Source: Streptomyces uncialis
GTDB lineage: Bacteria > Actinomycetota > Actinomycetes > Streptomycetales > Streptomycetaceae
Length of the DNA: 64,000 bases
Direction of reading: 5' to 3'
Assembly: GCF_001905345.1 (NCBI RefSeq)
Contig: NZ_LFBV01000009.1
Span: 62,001 to 126,000 of the forward strand
The translations under genes and the position numbers were made by a program. Shown here in pieces: positions 31,288-38,870 of the stretch (position 1 is its first letter; each line of letters opens with the position of its first letter). Below the pieces are notes generated by a model that saw nothing but the letters and a program-made list of their open reading frames with translations, was not told the DNA's origin and made no database searches.

Positions 31288-31520
31288 ACCAGGTCGCGGA
31301 GCGGGACGTCGAGAGCCCGGGCGATGAGAACTAGATCGCTGAATCGAGGATCGCGTTCGCCTCGTTCGTACCGCTGGATCGATCGTCGCTCCATGCCGAC
31401 TGCGTCGGCGAGATCGTCCTGCGACATGCGGCGGGCGCGGCGGGCGGCGGCAAGGTGGTCGCCGAGTTGGGTGCGGCGAGCGAGCACCCAGGCTGGGTAT
31501 GGGTTTCGGCGGGTTGGCAC
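31284..31520 (-). CDS. Small XRE-family repressor-like protein
   Basis: 78 residues, almost entirely one helix-turn-helix: Leu-Gly-Asp-His-Leu-Ala-Ala-Ala-Arg-Arg-Ala-Arg-Arg-Met-Ser-Gln-Asp-Asp-Leu-Ala near 19-38, then Met-Glu-Arg-Arg-Ser-Ile-Gln-Arg-Tyr-Glu-Arg-Gly. No sensor or dimer domain is attached. The predicted start is GTG 31520; it lacks a strong ribosome site. Lying at the prophage edge and facing the short-gene set, it is a candidate lysogeny regulator, but a host gene is also possible. Confidence 0.7.
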   Translation of the reverse strand: MPTRRNPYPAWVLARRTQLGDHLAAARRARRMSQDDLADAVGMERRSIQRYERGERDPRFSDLVLIARALDVPLRDLV

Positions 31521-31983
31521 TTGCCAAACGCTGAGACCGTGCTGATCATCGGTCAGTGCCTAAACGGTCGCTTTGATGGGCATTGGAACGCAGTCGTCAG
31601 GTTCGGTGGCGCGGAGTGTTGGGCATGGTGCTCTCCGTGGCCGCTGGGGGTGATGGCCCCATTGGGTGTACCTTGCACAAATCGAATGTGTGTTCGCATC
31701 GCAAAGCGGCGCGGCCCCGCAGTGGCCTGTCGCGAACGGCATGGAAGTGCCAACCCCCAGACGCCCGTCCGGTTGCCCACCTGTGGGAGGCGCGGTACCA
31801 GACGGGCTGAGGGTCGCTGCGCCTCCAGCGTGGGAGCGCAGCGACCCACCACCACGAAATCCCCAGGGAGCGCGTAGGGAGTTCGGCGGGCCAGGGAGCC
31901 CTCAGGGAGAGACGGCGCGCATGGTTGGGAATGCTCCAGCAAGATTCAGCAAGAAGCTAAAGAGCCTGTTCAGGGCCCGCCCC
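31521..31983. other. Intergenic junction between prophage and host
   Basis: 463 bases with no supported gene. It contains an AT-richer patch (about 31671-31710), a weak inverted repeat (31763-31769 with 31801-31807) and a perfect 12-bp hairpin (31811-31822 with 31836-31847). No tRNA gene or repeat shared with the left edge of the window is seen. It is the likely place of the right attachment site because phage-like genes end on one side and sdaA ends on the other. Confidence 0.5.
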
Positions 31984-33351
31984 TCAGCACTCGATGATAT
32001 TCACCGCGAGCCCGCCCCGCGCCGTCTCCTTGTACTTGATGCTCATGTCCGCCCCGGTCTCCTTCATGGTCTTGATGACCTTGTCCAGGGAGACCAGATG
32101 GCTGCCGTCGCCGCGCATCGCCATCCGGGCCGCGGTGACCGCCTTGACCGCGGCCATGCCGTTGCGTTCGATGCAGGGGATCTGGACCAGACCGCCGACG
32201 GGGTCGCAGGTGAGGCCCAGATTGTGCTCCATGCCGATCTCCGCCGCGTTCTCGACCTGCTCGGGCGAGCCGCCCAGGACCTCCGCGAGGGCGCCGGCCG
32301 CCATCGAGCAGGCGGAGCCGACCTCACCCTGGCAGCCGACCTCGGCGCCGGAGATGGAGGCGTTCTCCTTGAAGAGCATGCCGATCGCGCCCGCGGCCAG
32401 CAGGAAGCGGACCACGCCCTCGTCGTCCGCGCCGGGCACGAAGTTCATGTAGTAGTGGAGCACCGCGGGGATGATGCCCGCGGCCCCGTTCGTGGGGGCG
32501 GTCACCACCCGGCCGCCCGCCGCGTTCTCCTCGTTCACGGCCATCGCGTACAGGGTCGTCCACTCCATCGAGTGGGCCGCGGCGTTCCCCTCGGCGCGCA
32601 GCTGCCGCGCGGAGGACGGGGCGCGGCGGCGGACCTTCAGACCGCCCGGCAGGATGCCCTCACGGCCCATGCCCCGCGCCACGCAGCTCTGCATGACCCG
32701 CCAGATCTCCAGCAGTCCCTCGCGGATCTCCGCCTCGGTGCGCCACGCCTTCTCGTTCTCCAGCATCAGCGAGGAGATCGACAGGCCGGTCTCACGGGCG
32801 AGGCGCAGCAGCTCGTCGCCGGTCCGGAACGGATGTGTGAGGACGGTGTCGTCCAGCTTGATGCGGTCCTCGCCGACCGCGTCCTCGTCCACGACGAAGC
32901 CGCCGCCGACCGAGTAGTACGTCTTCTCCAGCACCGGGGCGCCCTCGTGGTCGAAGGCGAAGAGCGTCATCCCGTTGGCGTGGTAGGGCAGTGCCTTGCG
33001 GCGGTGCAGGATCAGGTCGTCGTCGAAGGAGAACGGGACCGCGTGGGCGCCGACCAGTTCGATCCGGCCGTCCCGCTTGATCCGCTCCACACGCTCGTCG
33101 GCGCCCTCCACGTCGACCGTGCGCGGCGACTCGCCCTCCAGGCCCAGGATCACGGCCTTCGGGGTGCCGTGCCCATGACCGGTCGCGCCCAGCGAGCCGT
33201 ACAGCTCGGCGCGGACGGACGCGGTGTGGGCGAGGAGCCCGTCGTTCTTGAGGCGCCGGGCGAACATCCGCGCGGCGCGCATGGGGCCGACCGTGTGGGA
33301 GCTGGACGGGCCGATGCCGATCGAGAACAGGTCGAAGACCGAGATGGCCAC
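31984..33351 (-). CDS. sdaA: L-serine ammonia-lyase (iron-sulfur)
   Basis: 455 residues. Converts L-serine to pyruvate and ammonia with a [4Fe-4S] cluster. Starts Val-Ala-Ile-Ser-Val-Phe-Asp-Leu-Phe-Ser-Ile-Gly-Ile-Gly-Pro-Ser-Ser-Ser-His-Thr, the family hallmark, and has Cys-Asp-Pro-Val-Gly-Gly with a nearby Cys (cluster ligands). The last residue is Cys, as in bacterial type 2 enzymes, where the C-terminal Cys closes over the cluster. GTG 33351 has AGGAG seven bases upstream. Fourth gene of the glycine operon, but 311 bases and a hairpin separate it from glyA, so it may have its own promoter. Confidence 0.95.
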   Translation of the reverse strand: MAISVFDLFSIGIGPSSSHTVGPMRAARMFARRLKNDGLLAHTASVRAELYGSLGATGHGHGTPKAVILGLEGESPRTVDVEGADERVERIKRDGRIELVGAHAVPFSFDDDLILHRRKALPYHANGMTLFAFDHEGAPVLEKTYYSVGGGFVVDEDAVGEDRIKLDDTVLTHPFRTGDELLRLARETGLSISSLMLENEKAWRTEAEIREGLLEIWRVMQSCVARGMGREGILPGGLKVRRRAPSSARQLRAEGNAAAHSMEWTTLYAMAVNEENAAGGRVVTAPTNGAAGIIPAVLHYYMNFVPGADDEGVVRFLLAAGAIGMLFKENASISGAEVGCQGEVGSACSMAAGALAEVLGGSPEQVENAAEIGMEHNLGLTCDPVGGLVQIPCIERNGMAAVKAVTAARMAMRGDGSHLVSLDKVIKTMKETGADMSIKYKETARGGLAVNIIEC

Positions 33352-33450
33352 GGGAGGACTCCTAGCTGGTGCTGGTAGACGCCGTTGTCTGCCGGATGGT
33401 GCGGACCCACCGGTGGGTGAATCGTTTCTGCGGGCCGTCGGCCGGTGGGC

Positions 33451-33535
33451 CGGTGAGGCTCGTGGTGCGGTCAGGCTTGTCGTGCGGTGACGCTTGTTGT
33501 GCGGTGAGGCTCGTGACGCGGTCAGGCTGGTGGTG
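33451..33535. repeat. Five tandem 17-bp repeats
   Basis: Consecutive copies start at 33451, 33468, 33485, 33502 and 33519. Typical unit: CGGTGAGGCTCGTGGTG; others differ at two to six positions. A degenerate partial copy follows. They lie upstream of sdaA, between it and glyA, and do not code. They may be protein-binding sites or simply an unstable minisatellite. Confidence 0.85.
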
Positions 33536-33617
33536 TGCCGTGGCGCTTGTGGCGCTCGCGGTACGGCGGGTCCTCCTGTGCTCGTACCCGCGTCACGCGC
33601 CGGTACGGGCACCGTAC

Positions 33618-33651
33618 GGGCGCCGCGCGAAATGACGGGTGCGCGGCGCCC
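33618..33651 (-). terminator. Hairpin downstream of glyA
   Basis: Perfect 11-bp stem 33618-33628 with 33641-33651, 12-base loop, beginning 11 bases after the glyA stop. It probably ends or weakens transcription before sdaA. No T-run follows on the minus strand. Confidence 0.6.
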
Positions 33652-33662
33652 GCGGGAAGGGC

Positions 33663-34931
33663 CTAGAGGCCCGGGTACAGCGGGTACTTGTCGGCCAGGG
33701 CGGTGACCCGGGCCTTGAGGGACGCCGCCACCGTCTCGTCGAACGACGGCTTCAGCGCCTCGGCGATCACGTCGGCGACCTCGCGGAAGTCCTCGGCGGT
33801 GAAGCCGCGGGTGGCGAGCGCCGGGGTGCCGATCCGCAGCCCCGAGGTGACCATCGGGGGACGCGGGTCGTTCGGGACGGCGTTGCGGTTGACCGTGATC
33901 CCGACCTCGTGGAGGCGGTCCTCGGCCTGCTGGCCGTCGAGCTCGGACTCCCGCAGGTCGACCAGGACGAGGTGCACGTCCGTGCCGCCGGACAGGACGT
34001 TGACGCCGACCGCGCGGGCGTCGTCCTGGACCAGCCGCTCCGCGAGGATGCGCGCGCCGTCCAGGGTGCGCTGCTGGCGCTCCTTGAACTCCTCCGTCGC
34101 CGCGACCTTGAAGGAGACGGCCTTGGCCGCGATGACGTGCTCCAGCGGGCCGCCCTGCTGACCGGGGAAGACCGCCGAGTTGATCTTCTTCGCCAGCTCC
34201 TGGGTGGACAGGATGACCCCGCCGCGCGGACCGCCGAGCGTCTTGTGCGTGGTGGTCGTGACGACATGGGCGTGCGGGACGGGGTTGGGGTGCAGCCCCG
34301 CCGCCACCAGACCCGCGAAGTGGGCCATGTCGACCATGAGGTACGCGCCGACCTCGTCCGCGATCCGGCGGAACGCCGCGAAGTCGAGCTGACGCGGGTA
34401 CGCCGACCAGCCCGCGACGATCAGCTTCGGCCGGGCCTCCTTGGCGAGCTTCTCGACCTCGGCCATGTCGACCTGGCCGGTGGTCTCGTCCACGTGGTAG
34501 GCGACCACGTTGTACAGCTTGCCGGAGAAGTTGATCTTCATGCCGTGGGTCAGGTGCCCGCCGTGCGCGAGGTTCAGACCCATGATCGTGTCGCCCGGCT
34601 TCAGCAGCGCGAACATCGCCGCCGCGTTGGCCTGGGCACCGGAGTGCGGCTGGACGTTGGCGTGCTCGGCGCCGAACAGTTCCTTGATCCGGTCGATGGC
34701 GATCTGCTCGATCACATCGACGTGCTCGCAGCCGCCGTAGTAGCGGCGGCCCGGGTAGCCCTCCGCGTACTTGTTGGTCAGGACCGAGCCCTGGGCCTCC
34801 ATGACCGCGACCGGGGCGAAGTTCTCCGACGCGATCATTTCCAGCGTGGACTGCTGGCGGCGCAGCTCGGCGTCGACGGCGGCGGCGACATCCGGGTCCA
34901 GCTCGTGCAGAGAGGTGTTCAGAAGCGACAT
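33663..34931 (-). CDS. glyA: Serine hydroxymethyltransferase
   Basis: 422 residues, the usual bacterial length. PLP enzyme interconverting serine plus tetrahydrofolate with glycine plus 5,10-methylene-tetrahydrofolate. Visible landmarks are Met-Ile-Ala-Ser-Glu-Asn-Phe near the N-terminus, Gly-Tyr-Pro-Gly-Arg-Arg-Tyr-Tyr-Gly-Gly, and the PLP lysine in Val-Thr-Thr-Thr-Thr-His-Lys-Thr-Leu-Gly-Gly-Pro-Arg-Gly-Gly. ATG 34931 lies 22 bases after the gcvH stop. It supplies one-carbon units together with the glycine cleavage proteins and should be under the same glycine riboswitch. Confidence 0.96.
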   Translation of the reverse strand: MSLLNTSLHELDPDVAAAVDAELRRQQSTLEMIASENFAPVAVMEAQGSVLTNKYAEGYPGRRYYGGCEHVDVIEQIAIDRIKELFGAEHANVQPHSGAQANAAAMFALLKPGDTIMGLNLAHGGHLTHGMKINFSGKLYNVVAYHVDETTGQVDMAEVEKLAKEARPKLIVAGWSAYPRQLDFAAFRRIADEVGAYLMVDMAHFAGLVAAGLHPNPVPHAHVVTTTTHKTLGGPRGGVILSTQELAKKINSAVFPGQQGGPLEHVIAAKAVSFKVAATEEFKERQQRTLDGARILAERLVQDDARAVGVNVLSGGTDVHLVLVDLRESELDGQQAEDRLHEVGITVNRNAVPNDPRPPMVTSGLRIGTPALATRGFTAEDFREVADVIAEALKPSFDETVAASLKARVTALADKYPLYPGL

Positions 34932-34953
34932 CAGTAGATCCCTCGGTCTCGGG

Positions 34954-35334
34954 TCAGCCCGCGGAGAACGCGGTGTACTCGTCGGCGGAGAGCAGATCGT
35001 CCGGCTCGGCGCCGACGCGTACCTTGAAGAGCCAGCCCCCCTCGAAGGGCGCGGAGTTCACGAGGGACGGGTCGTCGACCACGTCCTGGTTGAACTCCGT
35101 GACCTCCCCGGTCACCGGCGAGTACAGGTCGCTGACCGACTTCGTCGACTCCAGCTCGCCGCACGTCTCACCCGCGGTGACCTGCCGGCCGACCTCGGGA
35201 AGCTGGGCGTAGACCACATCGCCGAGCGCGCCTGCGGCGAACTCCGTGATGCCGATCGTCGACACACCGTCGTCGCCGGCGGCCGACAGCCACTCGTGCT
35301 CCTTGCTGTAACGAAGCTGCTGGGGGTTGCTCAT
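34954..35334 (-). CDS. gcvH: Glycine cleavage system H protein
   Basis: 126 residues. Carries the lipoyl arm of the glycine cleavage complex. The lipoylated Lys lies in Glu-Leu-Glu-Ser-Thr-Lys-Ser-Val-Ser near 64-72, and the fold signature Lys-Glu-His-Glu-Trp-Leu is near 11-16. ATG 35334 has AGGAGA upstream. An in-frame extension further left has no family sequence. The gene follows gcvT by 136 bases and precedes glyA. The P and L components are not in this window. Confidence 0.96.
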   Translation of the reverse strand: MSNPQQLRYSKEHEWLSAAGDDGVSTIGITEFAAGALGDVVYAQLPEVGRQVTAGETCGELESTKSVSDLYSPVTGEVTEFNQDVVDDPSLVNSAPFEGGWLFKVRVGAEPDDLLSADEYTAFSAG

Positions 35335-35470
35335 GAGTCGAATTCTCCTGTACGCGGGGGAGTGCTGGGGAACGGGATGTCTTGGTATGCGAGACGGCCG
35401 CCGGGACACGGGCCCGAACAGGCCACAGCGGGACGGAGCGGGCCGTGCGAGGGCCCGACCGCCCGCCGCG

Positions 35471-36586
35471 CTACTTCTGGCGCTTGTAGAAGGGGAGCGC
35501 CACGACCTCGTACGGCTCGTGGGTGCCCCGGATGTCGACGCCGACCCCGGGGGTGCCGGGCTCGGCGTGCGCGGTGTCCACGTAGGCCATCGCGATCGGC
35601 TTGCCGAGTGTCGGGGACGGGGCGCCGGAGGTGACCTCGCCGATCACCACGCCGTCCGCGACGACGGCGAACCCGGCGCGCGGCACCCGGCGGCCCTCGG
35701 CGATCAGTCCGACCAGCTTGCGGGGCGCCTTCGCGGCGGCGCGCTCGGCGGCGGCCGTCAGGGCCTCACGGCCCACGAAGCCGCCGTCCTTCTCGAACTT
35801 CACGACCCGGCCGAGGCCGGCGTCGAAGGGGGTCAGCGCCGTCGTCAGCTCGTTGCCGTACAGCGGCATGCCCGCCTCCAGGCGCAGGGTGTCCCGGCAG
35901 GACAGCCCGCACGGCACCAGACCTGCCCCGGCGCCCGCGTCGGTCAGCGCCCGCCACAGGGTCTCGGCGTGCTCCGGCGCCACGAACAGCTCGAAGCCGT
36001 CCTCGCCGGTGTACCCGGTCCGGGCGATCAGCGCGGGGACGCCCGCGACCGTGCCGGGCAGGCCCGCGTAGTACTTCAGACCGTCCAGGTCCGCGTCGGT
36101 GACGGCCTTGAGGATGCCGGGCGACTCCGGGCCCTGCACGGCGATCAGCGCGTACGCGTCCCGGTCGTCCCGCACCTCGGCGTCGAAGCCCGCGGCCCGC
36201 TCCAGCAGCGCGTCCAGCACGGTCTGCGCGTTGCCCGCGTTCGCGACGACCAGGTACTCGGTGTCGCCGGTGCGGTAGACGATCAGGTCGTCCAGGATGC
36301 CGCCGTCCTCGCGGCAGATCATGGTGTACCGGGCGCGGCCCGCGCCGACCGTGCCGATGTTGCCGACCAGCGCGTGGTTCAGCAGCCCGACGGCCTGCGG
36401 CCCGGTGACGGTGATCTCGCCCATGTGCGACAGGTCGAACAGCCCGGCACGGGTCCGTACGGCGTTGTGCTCGTCGCGCTCGCTCCCGTACCGCAGCGGC
36501 ATGTCCCAGCCCGCGAAATCGGTCATGGTCGCCCCGAGCGACCGGTGCAGGGCGTCGAGGGCGGTATGACGGGGGGCGTTGCTCAT
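35471..36586 (-). CDS. gcvT: Aminomethyltransferase, glycine cleavage system T protein
   Basis: 371 residues. Releases ammonia from the aminomethyl-lipoyl group on GcvH and forms methylene-tetrahydrofolate. Sequence marks are Asp-Phe-Ala-Gly-Trp-Asp-Met-Pro-Leu-Arg-Tyr near 23-33, Asp-Leu-Ser-His-Met-Gly-Glu, and Arg-Thr-Gly-Tyr-Thr-Gly-Glu-Asp-Gly-Phe-Glu. The first gene behind the riboswitch; ATG 36586 is preceded by GGGAG about seven bases upstream. Expression should rise with glycine. Confidence 0.96.
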   Translation of the reverse strand: MSNAPRHTALDALHRSLGATMTDFAGWDMPLRYGSERDEHNAVRTRAGLFDLSHMGEITVTGPQAVGLLNHALVGNIGTVGAGRARYTMICREDGGILDDLIVYRTGDTEYLVVANAGNAQTVLDALLERAAGFDAEVRDDRDAYALIAVQGPESPGILKAVTDADLDGLKYYAGLPGTVAGVPALIARTGYTGEDGFELFVAPEHAETLWRALTDAGAGAGLVPCGLSCRDTLRLEAGMPLYGNELTTALTPFDAGLGRVVKFEKDGGFVGREALTAAAERAAAKAPRKLVGLIAEGRRVPRAGFAVVADGVVIGEVTSGAPSPTLGKPIAMAYVDTAHAEPGTPGVGVDIRGTHEPYEVVALPFYKRQK

Positions 36587-36611
36587 GAAGGGTGCTCCCA
36601 GGGCATGACGG

Positions 36612-36850
36612 CGAGGTGATCCTCCCCATCTGTCATCGGAACCTGAGAGGTTCGCCGGACGACGCGCCGTGCGCGGTGAGTCCGGTTTGCACCTTGGGTG
36701 GGACCGCTCAGGACCAAGGGCCCAAGGGCTCCCGGTACTGCGGTCCGCTTTTCAGATGTGCCTCGCCCGCGCGGTAACTGGGCCTGAGAGATTCAAGGGA
36801 GGGACTTGCTCCTTCGGCGCCCCGGCGTCGGCCGAGGGCTCTCCCGCGCG
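36612..36850 (-). promoter_or_regulatory. Tandem glycine riboswitch
   Basis: Two related aptamers on the minus strand. Each has the conserved CTCTCAG box (complement at 36784-36790 and 36643-36649). The first opens GGGAGAGCC at 36845 and ends near 36738 with a CATCTGAAAAG box. The second ends CAGATGGGGAGG at about 36632-36621, just ahead of gcvT. The spacing and conserved elements match known gcv riboswitches, which turn the genes on when glycine is plentiful. Confidence 0.93.
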
Positions 36851-37021
36851 GATTCAAGCGGCCGGTATGCAGTTGGCGCGCTCATCATTGCACGCATTCG
36901 CCGCCGAGGGCAGGGCAGCATCCGTACGGGAGTGCGGAAACGGGAGTACGGACCGCGGGCGGCGTGTTGGAGGGGGTACGGGCCGTAACGGTCCTGTGGC
37001 AGTACCGGTACCCGATCACGA

Positions 37022-37049
37022 TTGTCCGAAATTACCCGCTCTTTACACT
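37022..37049 (+). promoter_or_regulatory. Predicted promoter of the P-loop ATPase gene
   Basis: TTGTCC (37022-37027) and TACACT (37044-37049), spacing 16. It lies 44 bases before the chosen GTG and points away from the riboswitch transcript. Confidence 0.45.
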
Positions 37050-37092
37050 CTACGGGGAAGGCTCACGTGACCGACTGGAGGGGACGATCACG

Positions 37093-37884
37093 GTGAACAG
37101 GACCAGGGTGACGGTGGGCGCTTCCGGTATCGCGCTTCCCGGACAGTCGGGCGCGCCCGCCGCGGAGGTGGCCGCGGAACGGCGGCTCGGTGTCGTACGG
37201 GACTTCCGCGACCGTTCGGGCAGGGGGCCCCGCGCGCTGCGTTTCGACCCCGGTGACCTCGTCGTCGTCTCGGGTCTGCCCGGCAGCGGGAAGACCACGC
37301 TGATGGCGCGGACGGTGGGGGAGACGGATCTCCGGGGCGGGGCGGGTGCCGGGGCCCTGGGCGCCGCCCCGGCCGCGGTCCGGATCGACTCCCAGGACAC
37401 CCGGGACCGCTGGGCGCGGCGGGTTCCGGCGGCGGTGCCGTACGCGCTGTACCGGCCGCTGGTGCGGTTCGCCCACTTCGCGGGGCTGCGCAGGGCGCTG
37501 CGGTCCGGGGCGGGTGTCGTGGTGCATGACTGCGGGACGCAGGCGTGGGTGCGGCGGTGGCTCGCGCGGGAGGCCCGGCGGCGGGGGGCGGTGCTGCATC
37601 TGCTGCTGCTCGATGTCGCGCCGCGGACCGCGCTGGACGGGCAGCGGGAGCGGGGGCGCGGGGTGTCGCGGTACGCCTTCGCGCGGCACCGGCGGGCGGT
37701 GGGGCGGTTGGTGCGGGACGCGGAGCGGGGGGTTCTGCCCCGGGGGTGCAGGTCCGCGGTGCTGCTCGACCGGGCCGCGGCGGACACCCTCCGCACGATC
37801 GCCTTCGCTTGCGCCTCCGGGTCCGCGCCCACGCCTCTCCCCGTGCGGGTCGCCCCCGGTCTGCGCGGTACCCCGCACCCCTGA
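37093..37884 (+). CDS. P-loop ATPase / kinase-like protein
   Basis: 263 residues. Walker A Gly-Leu-Pro-Gly-Ser-Gly-Lys-Thr-Thr near 61-69, followed by a Val-Ile-Asp-Ser-Gln-Asp-like segment and Val-Val-His-Asp-Cys-Gly-Thr-Gln near 140, and Arg-rich helices (Arg-Arg-Trp-Leu-Ala-Arg-Glu-Ala-Arg-Arg-Arg), as in the AAA_33 zeta-toxin/kinase-like group. GTG 37093 is preferred, with GGAGGGG about 10 bases upstream. The last 28 or so codons (from 37799) come from the repeat family that fills the gap downstream, so the natural C-terminus may be shorter or recently altered. Substrate unknown. Confidence 0.7.
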   Translation: MNRTRVTVGASGIALPGQSGAPAAEVAAERRLGVVRDFRDRSGRGPRALRFDPGDLVVVSGLPGSGKTTLMARTVGETDLRGGAGAGALGAAPAAVRIDSQDTRDRWARRVPAAVPYALYRPLVRFAHFAGLRRALRSGAGVVVHDCGTQAWVRRWLAREARRRGAVLHLLLLDVAPRTALDGQRERGRGVSRYAFARHRRAVGRLVRDAERGVLPRGCRSAVLLDRAAADTLRTIAFACASGSAPTPLPVRVAPGLRGTPHP

Positions 37885-38668
37885 GGTTCCCCGGGCTGGG
37901 CGTACTTGTTCCCGTGCCGTCGCTCGTGGGGTGCGCAGTTCCCCGCGCCCCTAGGGTTTCCCGGCTGGGCGTACTTGTTCCCGTGCGGGTACTTCGGGGG
38001 TGCGCAGTTCCCCGCGCCCCTGAGGTCGCGCCCCTCGCGGTGGCTGTTCGGCTGCGGGTGGCCCTGGGTTGCTCGCGCGGTTCCCCGCGCCCCTGGGTCG
38101 TCCCGGGTGGACGTCGCACGTGCTGTGCGGGCCCGACGGGGGTGCGCAGTTCCCCGCGCCCCTTGATCGTGCCCCTGGACGCTGCCGGTCGGCTGCGGCA
38201 GGCAGCCACAGGCCGGCCCCGAGGCGGCAGCCCCCAGGCCCGCGAGGAACCGCGCACCCCCGAAGTACCCGCACGGGACGAGTTACGCCCAGGGGCGAGT
38301 ACCCAGGGGCGCGGGGAACTGCGCCCCCCCGTCCGGCCCGCACAGGGACAGGTACGCCCAGCCGGGGAACCCTAGGGGCGCGAGGAACCGCGCACCCACC
38401 GAGCGACGGCACAGGGACAGGTACGCCCAGCCGGGCAAACCTAGGGGCGCGGGGAACTGCGCACCCCCGAAGTACCCGCACGGGAACAGGTACGCCCGCC
38501 CGGGGAACCCTAGGGGCGCGGGGAACTGCGCACCCCCGAAGTACCCGCACGGGAACAGGTACGCCCAGCCGGGGAAACCCAGGGGCGCGGGGAACTGCGC
38601 ACCCCCGAAGTACCCGCACGGGAACAAGTACGCCCAGCCGGGCAGACCCAGAGGCGCAAGCGAAGGCG
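37799..38668. repeat. Inverted pair of 69-bp tandem repeat arrays (element 1)
   Basis: The left arm has copies of a GTGCGCAGTTCCCCGCGCCC core at 37931, 38000, about 38073 (diverged) and 38142. The right arm has the complementary core at 38305, 38374, 38443, 38512 and 38581, exactly 69 bases apart. The arms converge on 38170-38245. A 15-bp sequence at 37800-37814 reappears inverted at 38654-38668. Because 69 is a multiple of three, false long reading frames arise on both strands. Weaker related copies continue to about 38740. No gene is supported in 37885-38870. Confidence 0.85.
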
Positions 38669-38870
38669 GCCCGCGGGGAACCGCACACCCCACGAGCGAC
38701 CCCGCACGGGGACAGGTACGCCCAGCCCGGGGGACCCCGGCACGCGGGCCCGGGGCGGCCCGGGGAGGGGGCCGCGTACGGACGGGAAGGCGGCCGCCCC
38801 CACCTCGCGCCCCCGCGACTTCGCTAAGGTGCGTGCCGCACCCCGCACCGTCCAGAGCAGGTGGTTGACC

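Larger units (their letters stand above)
1..31520. mobile_element. Siphovirus-type prophage, left end outside the window
   Basis: Seen: a contiguous run of phage head, connector, tail and lysis genes on the plus strand (348-23170), then short regulatory and unknown genes on both strands up to 31520, next to ordinary chromosomal metabolism (sdaA onward). The order terminase, portal, capsid, connectors, tail, tape measure, tail tip, lysis is that of long-tailed phages. No integrase, attachment tRNA or flanking direct repeat is visible, so the right border (31.5-32.0 kb) is inferred from gene content. The left border lies upstream of the window. The structural genes look intact, so the element could be functional, but this is not shown. 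Confidence 0.85.
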
